Of a stretch of 37,496 nt of DNA, positions 29,331-37,137 are shown in pieces. Positions within the stretch are counted from its first letter, which is position 1. Each line of letters opens with the position of its first letter. The stretch comes from Pirellulales bacterium (GTDB taxonomy: Bacteria; Planctomycetota; Planctomycetia; Pirellulales; JAICIG01). A model generated the notes under the pieces. It saw only the letters and a program-made list of their open reading frames with translations, ran no database searches and was not told the origin of the DNA. The position numbers and the translations under genes were made by a program. The DNA lies in assembly GCA_025924495.1 (NCBI GenBank), contig JAICIG010000010.1:1-37496 (forward strand), given 5' to 3'.

Positions 29331-29533
29331 TTAGCGTTGCCCGCCCGGCTCCGACTTGCCGGTAGCTCTCCCCTGGGTCTCTCTTGCCTTCGCGAGATCG
29401 AATGCCGCCCGCCGTTCGTGCAATTCCTGCGCGAGTGCGCCGGACCTTCGCGCGTAGTCCAGGAAAGATCGGATGCCCTTGACGATTAGGATTCGGCGAA
29501 GTGCATTGCTGCGCTTGGTAGCCTATCGCTCAT
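29331..29533 (-). pseudogene. Possible frameshifted small gene
   Basis: An ATG at 29533 preceded by GGTGGAGG opens MSDRLPSAAMHFAES and stops at once. A different frame from 29498 down to TAA at 29331 reads on as 55 coding-like residues (RRILIVKGIRSFLDYARR, then ALAQELHERRAAFDLAKA), with GC-rich third positions but no start codon of its own. The two may be halves of one small gene split by a -1 or +2 shift. Hairpins follow the stop. No family is recognised. Confidence 0.25.
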
Positions 29534-29970
29534 CCTCCACCTATTAACGCGTGCTTGCGCCCAACATCGCGGTGAAGGTAAGACAATGTTGCATGGCACC
29601 GTTGAGAGCGAAATCAGCGATTGGAACGCCAACTCCTCTTGCTACCAGGAACTCCCCCGGATAGTGCCAGCGGCAACTTTAGTGAGCGTTTTCTTGTGCG
29701 CAAGTGTGCGGCACAGATTGTCTCTGTGCCGCACATAGGACGCGACTCGACAAATGCCGGCCATCTTGTCGTCAGCGCTTCGCGAAATCCGCCGTGGCCT
29801 GCGCGGGCTCGGCGAGCCCCAACGCCGCGAATTGGTACGATTTTTTCAATACGATGTCGGGAAGCATGCCGGCTTCTCGATTATAAGGCTAAAGAGCCGA
29901 CTTGATTCGCGGCGGCCGAACAGCGCGTGAGTTGTTCGAGGACGCGGTTAAAGGGCGTCGGCATTTTCGT
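29534..29970. other. Gene-free stretch
   Basis: No convincing gene. The frame at 29621-29905 plus lacks a ribosome site and any motif. The notable item is the 13-bp perfect hairpin at 29705-29735, listed separately. Confidence 0.45.
29705..29735. repeat. Perfect 13-bp inverted repeat (hairpin)
   Basis: TGTGCGGCACAGA at 29705-29717 and its exact complement TCTGTGCCGCACA at 29723-29735 flank the loop TTGTC. No U run or gene end is adjacent, so it is not an obvious terminator. It could be a dispersed palindromic element, an RNA hairpin or a protein-binding site. Confidence 0.7.
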
Positions 29971-30267
29971 CTACCGCTTTTTCGCGGCTTGGGTCGTGTC
30001 GGCCGGGCTGATGAAAGCGTCATGGGATTGGCGGACCGCACGCGGCGTGCGGCCTGCGGTCTTATCCCGTCGACCTTGGTACGCGCCGATCCAGAGCAGG
30101 CCTTCAACCTGCTCTTGGGCCGCGTTCTTCGCAGCAACAAGAATCGCAAAGCCCGGACAATCAGGCTGTACCTGACAAGCGTTGAGTTTGCGATGCAGTA
30201 AAAGGATTCTTTCGCAGCGCCGGCCCATTGCCGCAAGCGCAAGTCGACTAATGGTCTTGAAGGCCAT
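29971..30267 (-). CDS. Hypothetical protein
   Basis: 98 residues from the ATG at 30267; the frame extends to 30315 and an internal ATG lies at 30228. The codons look genuine, with GC-rich third positions and a mixed composition: MAFKTISRLALAAMGRRC, then CPGFAILVAAKNAAQEQVEG, then LLWIGAYQGRRDK, and a basic end QAAKKR. No ribosome site is obvious. Its start lies only 15 bases from the start of the divergent plus-strand gene, leaving little room for two promoters, so one of the starts may be wrong. No family recognised. Confidence 0.4.
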   Translation of the reverse strand: MAFKTISRLALAAMGRRCERILLLHRKLNACQVQPDCPGFAILVAAKNAAQEQVEGLLWIGAYQGRRDKTAGRTPRAVRQSHDAFISPADTTQAAKKR

Positions 30268-30282
30268 GCCGGAAGGGTAATC

Positions 30283-30645
30283 ATGACGAGGAGAACTTTC
30301 GAGGAAATCGAGCACTTAATTGAGGAGGCATGGCGCCGCATCGAAACAAGCAAGCGGATCATTTCTCAAGCCAGGAATCTCGTCGAACAAAGTCGGCGAC
30401 AGCGTTGGAACTGCCAACGGCACATCCCCGTGCGGTTGCATGCCGAGTGCGCCGAGCGAACCGTATGGCTGAGTCAGATCAGCAGCTTCATGCACATAGG
30501 CAGGCTCTACGAAGCCTGCAGCATGAATGGAATTGCGGCAGCCATTCATTTCGATCCCGATCGAGGCGTCGAAATTCGCCTGGAACAGATCGATCGTCAC
30601 ACGTTCGAGCGACTGGTTGCCCAAGTGCCGCTGGAATTGGTCTAG
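30283..30645 (+). CDS. Hypothetical protein with helical N-terminus
   Basis: 120 residues. GGAAGGG five bases before the ATG supports the start. The first half is charged and helix-forming (TFEEIEHLIEEAWRRIETSK, then IISQARNLVEQSRRQRW). The second half is mixed and more globular (AERTVWLSQISSFMHIGRLY, then GIAAAIHFDPDRGVEIRLEQ). No membrane segment or signal peptide is present, so it is probably cytoplasmic. A second small gene follows after 63 bases on the same strand, possibly one transcript. No family recognised and no function proposed. Confidence 0.6.
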   Translation: MTRRTFEEIEHLIEEAWRRIETSKRIISQARNLVEQSRRQRWNCQRHIPVRLHAECAERTVWLSQISSFMHIGRLYEACSMNGIAAAIHFDPDRGVEIRLEQIDRHTFERLVAQVPLELV

Positions 30646-30708
30646 GTGCGGTTCATATGCATCACGTTGGACTGCTGTTGCCGACATGCCGGGCAATAGG
30701 GGTGATTT

Positions 30709-30933
30709 ATGACCGAAGCGTTACGCAGACTCTTTGGACGGCTTGTTGAGCTTCGCCTACAGGCCGATTCCTATCCCGACTCACAGCGGCCTCGCGGCAT
30801 CGACGAGGAGCTCCTGCACTGCCAAAGGCTGATTGCTGCTGAATTAAAAGCCATCGCGATTGGCGAGAAAAAAGTTCAGGCCGCCGCGCTCCGGACTTCG
30901 CCGTTTCAAGCCCGACACGTTCTGAGCCGGTAA
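30709..30933 (+). CDS. Small hypothetical protein
   Basis: 74 residues. An AGGGG sequence about six bases before the ATG supports the start. The sequence is mostly helical and charged: TEALRRLFGRLVELRLQADS, IDEELLHCQRLIAAELKAIA, ending FQARHVLSR. No signal peptide or membrane helix is present. It lies downstream of another small cytoplasmic protein on the same strand, with which it may be co-transcribed. Not recognised. Confidence 0.55.
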   Translation: MTEALRRLFGRLVELRLQADSYPDSQRPRGIDEELLHCQRLIAAELKAIAIGEKKVQAAALRTSPFQARHVLSR

Positions 30934-31307
30934 TCGATCGAGGCTATCCAGCGAGAAGGAGCAATTGCCCGCGCCGCACGCTTCGCACGGTTTCGAACCA
31001 AGCTGCGGCATTGACGGAGTGTTAACCGCGCAATCGCCGCGGCAATGGCTAATCCCACGGTGCGCCAGCCTGCCTACGAAGGCGACCTATGAAATAAATG
31101 AGCCAGCTTGCGCATCTCTATCTAAAGCAGTCGGATCGGACGGGCGGCGCAAACAAAAGTAAGTTTCCGAATGGGAATTATGCTCACGACCTGACTGCGG
31201 CTCGCCGCCGTCTCGGTCAGAAGTGAAACTGCAAGTCTGCATGATATGGATGTGACTGTGATTCAGGGGCTGCCGTCTGCGTAGCTTAGACCTTCTTCAA
31301 GGGAATC
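30934..31307. other. Intergenic region, no gene recognised
   Basis: About 370 bases upstream of the secreted 511-residue protein. The one frame here (30965-31162) has a poor start and no motif. It must hold the promoter of the next gene; no clear hexamer pair was found. Confidence 0.45.
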
Positions 31308-32843
31308 ATGCCAATGACTCGGATCCAATTGGGAATGTCTCTGCTTGTGGCGTTCGCCGCCGCTGTGGCAACGGCTAGAGCAGAGGAGCGACCAAAAGAG
31401 AGCATCAAAGCTGAGGCTTTCAACAAAGACGCCGGCTGGGAAGGCCACAATAATCGATTGCTGCCTGAAGTGCTGCCGACCGTCGTGCAGGACTTCGGTT
31501 ATAGCAACACGAGTTTCGCTGGCCCGAGCAAGGGAGAAGTGGGCGGCAAGGTCGTTCGCTGCATGGCGCCAGGCTATTACGCAGCCGAAATCGGAATGAA
31601 GACCTTAAACGACAAGCTCAGCGCTTCGGGTTCGTTCGCTCTTAAAGGCGCGGCGGGCAGCAGCGGAGTATTCTTCGGCTGGTTCAATTCGAAGCAGCCA
31701 ACCGGCGGCGGTCGTCCGGTAGGTTCGCTGGGCATGGACTTCGACGGCGAACCCTCCGGCGCGCGGCTGGCGGTGCGCATGATCAACGGCGGCAATCGCG
31801 CTTGCGGCACGTTCGTCACTCCGTTTATTCCCGGCAAGTTTCGCCCGACGCCGCTCCGACTGGATGGCACGCGCTACTCATGGAAGTTGACATACGATCC
31901 CGACGCGGCCAACGGAAATGGCCAATTCCATTTCACCATCGCAAGTCATGGCGCCGAGCCGGAACCGCTCGACGCGCGACGGCTGCCGTCCGATTTGCCC
32001 GCAGCGCACCGGCAGGAGGCCCTGAGCCGCTTTCCAAATACTACGGAATTTTCCGTCGATTTGCCCGACGGCTTCAAGGATGAAGGCGCGAGCTTCGACC
32101 GCTTCGGCCTGCTCAACCTCACGAAGCCGGGAAATGCTATGACGATCTACTTCTCCGACCTCACGCACGATGGCATCACCGATGACTTCGCGACTGCGCC
32201 GGGCTGGCTGGAGCAAAGCAATCGAGGGAAGATCGCTGCTCCGCCTGTGGGCGCCCACGATTTCGGCTTCAGCCCGACGACGAACTTCTCGGGCGGCAAA
32301 CCCGGCGAGCTCGGCGGCGATCTCTGGCGGAGCGGCAAGTACGCCTACTATGCCGACCGGATCGGCCCGCTGGATCTCAACGACCGGCTACAGGCGAGAG
32401 GCAAGGTCGTGCTGAAAGTCGGCGCGCCCGATTCCGACGTTTACTTCGGCTGGTTCAGTAGCGCCGACCGCCAAAACCCGCCCGTCGCATCGGGCAATTT
32501 TCTCGGCGTTCACATCGGCGGCCCGACGCGCATCGGTCATGCTTTCAATCCTCGGCTCACAACGGCCGCAGGAACGATAGCGAAAGTGGACAGTGCTCCA
32601 GTCCTGAAGCCGGACAAAACGTTTGACTGGTCGATGACCTACAACCCCGAGGCTAACGGCGGCCAGGGCGAGCTGCGCGTGACCTTGGGCGGAGAGAGCG
32701 CGACGCTCGCCTTAAAGAAGAGAGTGAAGGAGGAGGGCGCTCGCTTCGACCGCTTCGGCTTGTTCACCTCGAACATCGGCGGGCAATTGGTGCGCATCTA
32801 CTTCGATGATCTGACCTACACCGCAACGCGACTGACGCCATAA
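31308..32843 (+). CDS. Secreted protein with an internally duplicated domain
   Basis: 511 residues. AAGGGA five bases before the ATG supports the start. A signal peptide (MTRIQLGMSLLVAFAAAVATA) ends near ARAEE. Two halves of about 230 residues correspond. DFGYSNTSFAGPSKGEVGGK aligns with DFGFSPTTNFSGGKPGELGG; YYAAEIGMKTLNDKLSASGS with YYADRIGPLDLNDRLQARGK; GSSGVFFGWFNS with DSDVYFGWFSS; and ASFDRFGLLNL with ARFDRFGLFTS. Each half ends with a beta strand before an IYF-D-LT motif, as in concanavalin-like sandwich domains. A binding or structural role outside the cell, perhaps on carbohydrate, is possible; no catalytic residues can be assigned. It appears to be monocistronic. Confidence 0.75.
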   Translation: MPMTRIQLGMSLLVAFAAAVATARAEERPKESIKAEAFNKDAGWEGHNNRLLPEVLPTVVQDFGYSNTSFAGPSKGEVGGKVVRCMAPGYYAAEIGMKTLNDKLSASGSFALKGAAGSSGVFFGWFNSKQPTGGGRPVGSLGMDFDGEPSGARLAVRMINGGNRACGTFVTPFIPGKFRPTPLRLDGTRYSWKLTYDPDAANGNGQFHFTIASHGAEPEPLDARRLPSDLPAAHRQEALSRFPNTTEFSVDLPDGFKDEGASFDRFGLLNLTKPGNAMTIYFSDLTHDGITDDFATAPGWLEQSNRGKIAAPPVGAHDFGFSPTTNFSGGKPGELGGDLWRSGKYAYYADRIGPLDLNDRLQARGKVVLKVGAPDSDVYFGWFSSADRQNPPVASGNFLGVHIGGPTRIGHAFNPRLTTAAGTIAKVDSAPVLKPDKTFDWSMTYNPEANGGQGELRVTLGGESATLALKKRVKEEGARFDRFGLFTSNIGGQLVRIYFDDLTYTATRLTP

Positions 32844-33190
32844 GCAATTAAGCCGTAGGCCCGCGAGACCGGATCATCGGCGCCAGCGGCGGCAGGCCGC
32901 GGTCGGCGACATCGCACGCGAAGAGTCTGCGGTGGCGCAAGAATCTTATTTGCGAGAAACCGGATGTCGTCCCACGGAAGACGTTGGGGCTTTTCGATCA
33001 CGAGAAGTCTCTTGGCCGGGGCCGTCACGCCGCCAGAATACTGCGCAGCGCGCCAGAACACCGCACAAGAAGTGAGCTACTCGGCTGTCTTGGAGCAGAA
33101 TCCTATCTGCTCGATGCAGCAGAAACGCCCGATAGGCGATCGGGGGGATGTCTTATGCCGGAAGACTCATGTAGGGAATGAGAGCGCGGC
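32844..33190. other. Intergenic region between convergent genes
   Basis: About 350 bases after the secreted protein and after the end of the sensor kinase, which converge here. The minus-strand frame at 32816-33061 has no motif and overlaps the end of the preceding gene. No convincing gene was found. Confidence 0.45.
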
Positions 33191-33219
33191 GTGGATATGC
33201 TGAAGCATCACCTATCCAC
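33191..33219 (-). terminator. Hairpin just after the sensor kinase stop
   Basis: GTGGATA at 33191-33197 and TATCCAC at 33213-33219 pair exactly, with an inner TGCT/AGCA pairing. The hairpin lies four bases beyond the stop codon at 33224, the expected place for a terminator of the two-component operon. No U run follows. Confidence 0.3.
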
Positions 33220-33223
33220 ATCC

Positions 33224-34612
33224 CTATGGCGGTTTTTGCGGTATCTCTACGATGAACCGCGTTCCTTCGCCGAGCTTGCTCGTCACGTCGACCTTTCCCT
33301 GATGCGCCGCGACGATGCTCTGCACGATACTCAGCCCGAGGCCCGTGCCGCCAGCGGCTCGACTGCGCGCCTTATCGGCGCGATAAAACCGTTCGAACAC
33401 ATGCGGCAAATGTTCGTCCGCGATCCCAATCCCCGTATCCGATACCTCCAACCGCACGCTGCTGTCGCTTTGAGCGACGACGACTTCGACGCTGCCGCCC
33501 TCGGCGGTGTATTTGATCGCATTATCGAGCAGGTTGTAGATCACGTGTCGGAGCCGAGCCAGGTCGCCGTGCACGAAGGCCCGGCCATCGAGAACCGTCT
33601 GGAGTTGCAGTTCTTTCGCATCTGCCAGGGGGCGCATGGTATCCGCGACTTCCGCGGCGAGCCGAGACAGATCGACGAATTCTCGCGGGTTTTGCGCAAT
33701 GCCTGCGTCTTCGCGACTCAACGTAAGCAATTGATCAGTGATCCATGTCAGCCGATGGCATTCCTCCAAGATGCTGCCGAGCAGGTCCTGCTTTTCCGGA
33801 TCGGCCAGCGGCTTGCTCAACGCCACTTCGGCTTCCGCACGGATCACGGCGATCGGAGTCCGCAATTCGTGCGAGGCATCCGCCGTAAAACGCTGCATTT
33901 CTTTAAAAGATCGCTCCAGGCGGTCAAACATGACGTTAAGCGTGCCGGCCAGTTTTCCAAGCTCATCATCCGGGTTAGGAACGTCAATCCGCTCGCCGAG
34001 TCGCCGTGCATCGATCTGGTTCGCCGCGGTCGCTATCTGCTCCACTGGCGCCAAAGCGCGCCGAGCGAGGAGGTATCCGCCCGTCAAAGCAAGGCCCACC
34101 ACGAGCGGCCCGAGGGTGACGAGCACTGCCAACAACTCCGCCAACTCGTGATCAAATCCATCGAGAGAGCGGGCCACCTGTATCAGAACCGGTCCATCGG
34201 GACCCGTAACCTTGCGGGAAACAATCCGATACCAGCCAAGATCGGCAAGTTGTTGTGTGTGCAGGCCGGGCTCTTCGGACGTCGCTTCAAACGCCGGTGA
34301 AGGCAAGCGATGCTCCTCCAAGCGCGGATTGAAGAACACGCGATTGCCGCGTTGGTCGGTGATCTGAAAGTCAAACCCCTCGTGTCCTGAAAACCGGCGG
34401 CTCAGCCAGCCGAGCATGCTCTCGCGGTCGGTCGCGCGCTCGACTTCGCCCACCACGTCCGCCAATTCTTCTTGCAACCCGTCGTCGACTCGTTCCAGCA
34501 ACTGATGCCTCATGACCGCGTAAATCGCCGTCCCGAAGACCGTCAACACCAGCGCGAGCACGCCGCCATACCATAGCGTCAGGCGCCAGCGGATGGACAG
34601 CCCGCGGATCAC
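33224..34612 (-). CDS. Sensor histidine kinase, EnvZ/CusS type
   Basis: 462 residues from a GTG at 34612 that overlaps the regulator stop (GTGA). Two membrane helices, about 8-32 (WRLTLWYGGVLALVLTVFGT) and about 158-182 (LAVLVTLGPLVVGLALTGG), enclose a periplasmic sensor region. A HAMP linker follows (RRALAPVEQIATAANQIDAR). The dimerisation/phosphoacceptor domain has His248 in DASHELRTPIAVIRAEAE. The ATPase domain shows YNLLDNAIKYT (N box), DTGIGIADEHLPHVFERFYR (G1) and GGTGLGLSIV (G2). It autophosphorylates His248 and passes phosphate to the adjacent response regulator. The stimulus is unknown; the layout resembles metal- or envelope-sensing kinases. All key residues are present. Confidence 0.95.
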   Translation of the reverse strand: MIRGLSIRWRLTLWYGGVLALVLTVFGTAIYAVMRHQLLERVDDGLQEELADVVGEVERATDRESMLGWLSRRFSGHEGFDFQITDQRGNRVFFNPRLEEHRLPSPAFEATSEEPGLHTQQLADLGWYRIVSRKVTGPDGPVLIQVARSLDGFDHELAELLAVLVTLGPLVVGLALTGGYLLARRALAPVEQIATAANQIDARRLGERIDVPNPDDELGKLAGTLNVMFDRLERSFKEMQRFTADASHELRTPIAVIRAEAEVALSKPLADPEKQDLLGSILEECHRLTWITDQLLTLSREDAGIAQNPREFVDLSRLAAEVADTMRPLADAKELQLQTVLDGRAFVHGDLARLRHVIYNLLDNAIKYTAEGGSVEVVVAQSDSSVRLEVSDTGIGIADEHLPHVFERFYRADKARSRAAGGTGLGLSIVQSIVAAHQGKVDVTSKLGEGTRFIVEIPQKPP

Positions 34613-35283
34613 GGGCGCCTCAACGCGTAGCCGACGCCGCGGATAGTATGGATCAACTGCCGAAGCTCGGGGCGCTCAACCTTTTTGCGCAAAGAACGGA
34701 TATAGACGTCGATGACATTCGTAAGCACTCCAGCCGATTCTTTCCAAATATCGCGGGCGATCATATCGCGCGTAACGGTCGAGTTCGCATGGCGAAGCAA
34801 ATACTCGAGCAAATCGAATTCACGGGCGCTGAGGTCGATCTCTTCTCCCGCACGCACGACGCGCCTGCCCACGACATCGAGTTCCAAGTCATCGGCTTTG
34901 AACACTAATTGCCGCGCGATGCGATTGCGTCGCAGCAGCGCTCGGAGGCGCGCCACCAGTTCGGCAAAGGCGAAAGGCTTTACGACATAGTCGTCGGCGC
35001 CGGCATCGAGCCCGCAAACTTTATCTTCGACCGCATCACGGGCCGTAAGGATCAGAACTGGAGCGGCGAAACCGTTGCTTCGCAAGTCTTGAAGCACTTG
35101 AATTCCGCCTCGCCGAGGGAGCATGACGTCCAAGATCACGGCGTCGAACATTTGCGTCGTGGCGAGATAGTACCCTTCCTCGCCAGTCGCTGCCGTCGCA
35201 ACCTCGTACCCTTGCCCGACGAGACCTTGCTCGAGACTTTTCAACAGTTTTGTCTCGTCCTCTACCACTAGCAGGCGTTGCAT
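34609..35283 (-). CDS. OmpR-family response regulator
   Basis: 224 residues from the ATG at 35283, which follows GGAAGG; an ATG at 35295 is in the same frame. The receiver domain begins RLLVVEDETKLLKSLEQGL, with acidic residues at 8-9, phosphoacceptor Asp52 in AVILDVMLPRRGG, Thr in LILTARDAVEDK and Lys in YVVKPFAFAELVARLRALL. The winged-helix DNA-binding domain follows (EEIDLSAREFDLLEYLLRH, then VIDVYIRSLRKKVE, then IHTIRGVGYALRRP). It is phosphorylated by the overlapping kinase gene product. Targets are unknown; the nearby secreted protein and the SOD-like gene are candidates by position only. Confidence 0.95.
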   Translation of the reverse strand: MQRLLVVEDETKLLKSLEQGLVGQGYEVATAATGEEGYYLATTQMFDAVILDVMLPRRGGIQVLQDLRSNGFAAPVLILTARDAVEDKVCGLDAGADDYVVKPFAFAELVARLRALLRRNRIARQLVFKADDLELDVVGRRVVRAGEEIDLSAREFDLLEYLLRHANSTVTRDMIARDIWKESAGVLTNVIDVYIRSLRKKVERPELRQLIHTIRGVGYALRRP

Positions 35284-35358
35284 AGCGCCTTCCATCTTTT
35301 CCGCGCGACTATTCAGGCAATCTTCGACGACCCAATTGAAGCCAGATAAAGAATCCCT

Positions 35359-35982
35359 TCACCTGGCCCGCGTCGCTCCATCGCTCTTCTCCTCCGGCCG
35401 CTTCTCACCTGGATTCGATGAGTCTCGACGCTTCACGTCCCTCATCGCGTGATTCGAGCGAGCGCTCGCCGTCGCCTTTGATTTTTGCCCGCTGGCATCG
35501 CGATTTACATGATCGCCCTTCGAAACGTTCGACGTTTGTGCGGATTCCGCCTCATCACTGCGCTCAGCCACGCGGACAACGACTGACTGAGCGCCGGCCG
35601 CGCTGTAGGGAAGCCGCAACCAGCGGCTGTTTGACCAGTAAACCCACTGCTTATCTGGCATCCAATACCACCAACGGCCTTGATGGTATTTAAATCGCCA
35701 GCGATTGTCACTCACGACGCCAGGCGCGGAGCGTTTCTGATGAGCCTCGCCGTTTTCCGCCTTGGGCGTTACGGCGGCCCGCTCAAGCTTGTTGAGCTCC
35801 TCTTTGATTGCCGATATCTCCCTATCCAGGCTTTGTTGCTGCTGTTCCTCAAGCCGGCGGACTCGATCCAACAATTCACTTTCGTCGGTTCCCTCATTGG
35901 TGTCGGTTTGAGCTAATGCGGACAAGCTCAAGGCGATGATTAACCCCATAACGCTGATCAATCTATGGAACGAAACTCGCAT
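35359..35982 (-). CDS. Secreted coiled-coil protein, unknown function
   Basis: 207 residues from the ATG at 35982, preceded by GGGAGGA; the longer frame to 36132 is not needed. A signal peptide (MRVSFHRLISVMGLIIALSL, then SALAQ) is followed by a glutamine-rich coiled coil (ELLDRVRRLEEQQQQSLDRE). Then comes an aromatic patch (NRWRFKYHQGRWWYWMPDKQ, then WVYWSNSRWLRL) of a kind repeated in small planctomycete envelope proteins. The tail is polar and charged. It lies 75 bases upstream of the response regulator on the same strand, so it may be the first gene of that operon and a sensor accessory or target. No family name is certain. Confidence 0.7.
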   Translation of the reverse strand: MRVSFHRLISVMGLIIALSLSALAQTDTNEGTDESELLDRVRRLEEQQQQSLDREISAIKEELNKLERAAVTPKAENGEAHQKRSAPGVVSDNRWRFKYHQGRWWYWMPDKQWVYWSNSRWLRLPYSAAGAQSVVVRVAERSDEAESAQTSNVSKGDHVNRDASGQKSKATASARSNHAMRDVKRRDSSNPGEKRPEEKSDGATRAR

Positions 35983-36148
35983 GTCGGCATCCTCCCAAAA
36001 AGGGTTGGTCGCGATTAGGGCCTCCGTCGAGCTAATACAGCACCACAATGTTGCCAGACCAGCCCGACGGCGCCCCCGTGGAACCGCTGCTTGCCTGCCT
36101 CTATTCTTCTGAGCGCCACGGCCTGAGACCATTAAAGACAGATGAAAA

Positions 36149-36183
36149 ATCGTTCATCAAGCCGGCGCACGGCTTGAAACGAT
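36149..36183. promoter_or_regulatory. Long hairpin in the divergent intergenic region
   Basis: The inner stem CAAGCCG/CGGCTTG with loop GCGCA is continued by an outer ATCGTT/AACGAT stem, separated by a small internal bulge (cat / a). It lies between the secreted coiled-coil gene and the divergent SOD-like gene, about 90 bases before the latter's ATG. It may bind a regulator or shape a leader RNA. Confidence 0.4.
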
Positions 36184-36274
36184 CATCGAACTCGCAATGA
36201 TGCCTGACGGGTAACGGCACGCATTGGAAACGAGTGACCCGAGTGTCGATTGCTGATGCGAAAGGAGCCACAAC

Positions 36275-37000
36275 ATGCCTGAACTGCCTCGTCGCAACTT
36301 CCTCTTCTTCTCGTCCGGAGCGACGTTCGGCAACCTGCTTGTGCCAGGATTGGCGAGTGCCGCCGAGCTAGACGATGCGGCGACCGTCGATTGGTCCGCC
36401 AGCGGGCTCGTCACGGGCAAGGCAAAGCAGCTCAAACACAAAGAGATCCCTGGCTTTCTCAGTGCTGCACAAATCGCGCCGCACCATACGGCGCATTACG
36501 GCGGAGCGCTCAAGGCCTTCATGGCAATTGAGGCCAAATTCGAAGAGAAGTTCGCTCAGGGAGCTGCCATCGATTCCTTCGCGTTCGACGCCCTGCAGCG
36601 GACCAAGTCAAGCCGCGGCAATAGCGTCGTCCTGCACGAGCTTTACTTCGATGGCTTGTCGCCCTCCAAGGCTGAACCGAGCGGCGACTTGAAGGCGGCG
36701 ATCGCGAAGCGCTTCGGCTCTTTGGACAAGTGGAGCGACGATTTTCGGGCCAGCGCTAAGTCGGCGGCCGGCTGGGCGATGCTCGTCCGCCATCCGGTGA
36801 ACGGGCGACTGTATAACGTCGTCAGCGACGAACACGCGCAAGGACCGCTGTGGCTAGCAGTGCCGCTGGTCGTCGTGGACGTCTATGAGCACGCGTTCTA
36901 TATCGACTACCAGAACCGCAAGAACGACTACGTCGACAAATTCGTGGAGCACATCGATTGGAATGAAGCGAACCAGCGTTTCCGAGCGGGCAGGGCGTGA
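36275..37000 (+). CDS. Exported Fe/Mn superoxide-dismutase-like protein
   Basis: 241 residues; AAAGGAG eight bases before the ATG supports the start. PRRNFLFFSSGATFGNLLVP is a Tat-like signal, so it should act outside the cytoplasm. The fold is Fe/Mn SOD: metal ligands His70 (or His71) in APHHTAHY, His121 in VVLHELYFDGL, and Asp202 and His206 in VVVDVYEHAFYIDYQNRKN. Typical surrounding sequence is GSLDKWSDDFRASAKSAAGW. Differences from classic enzymes are marked. The gateway tyrosine (Tyr34 of E. coli SodB) falls on Ala78, the Trp of HxFFW is replaced (HELYFD), and the DVWEH Trp is Tyr. SOD converts superoxide to peroxide; here activity is plausible but uncertain. A PepSY-like gene follows. 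Confidence 0.8.
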   Translation: MPELPRRNFLFFSSGATFGNLLVPGLASAAELDDAATVDWSASGLVTGKAKQLKHKEIPGFLSAAQIAPHHTAHYGGALKAFMAIEAKFEEKFAQGAAIDSFAFDALQRTKSSRGNSVVLHELYFDGLSPSKAEPSGDLKAAIAKRFGSLDKWSDDFRASAKSAAGWAMLVRHPVNGRLYNVVSDEHAQGPLWLAVPLVVVDVYEHAFYIDYQNRKNDYVDKFVEHIDWNEANQRFRAGRA

Positions 37001-37137
37001 CCGACGCCGACGACCTTGGGAATCCAGCAATTGCAGAACTCGATCTTGACCTCAGCGAAATGGAGAGTCTGTGGCCGGTGAGCGGTACGCCTTATGTGAG
37101 GCGGCTGACCGGCAAATCTGTGAGAAGGAGGATCGTT

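Noticed and set aside
29889..30362. 157-residue minus-strand frame
   Set aside because: Arginine- and serine-rich, overlaps two better candidates in other frames.
33191..34300. 369-residue plus-strand frame opposite the sensor kinase
   Set aside because: It is antisense to a complete histidine kinase with all motifs; a high-GC shadow.
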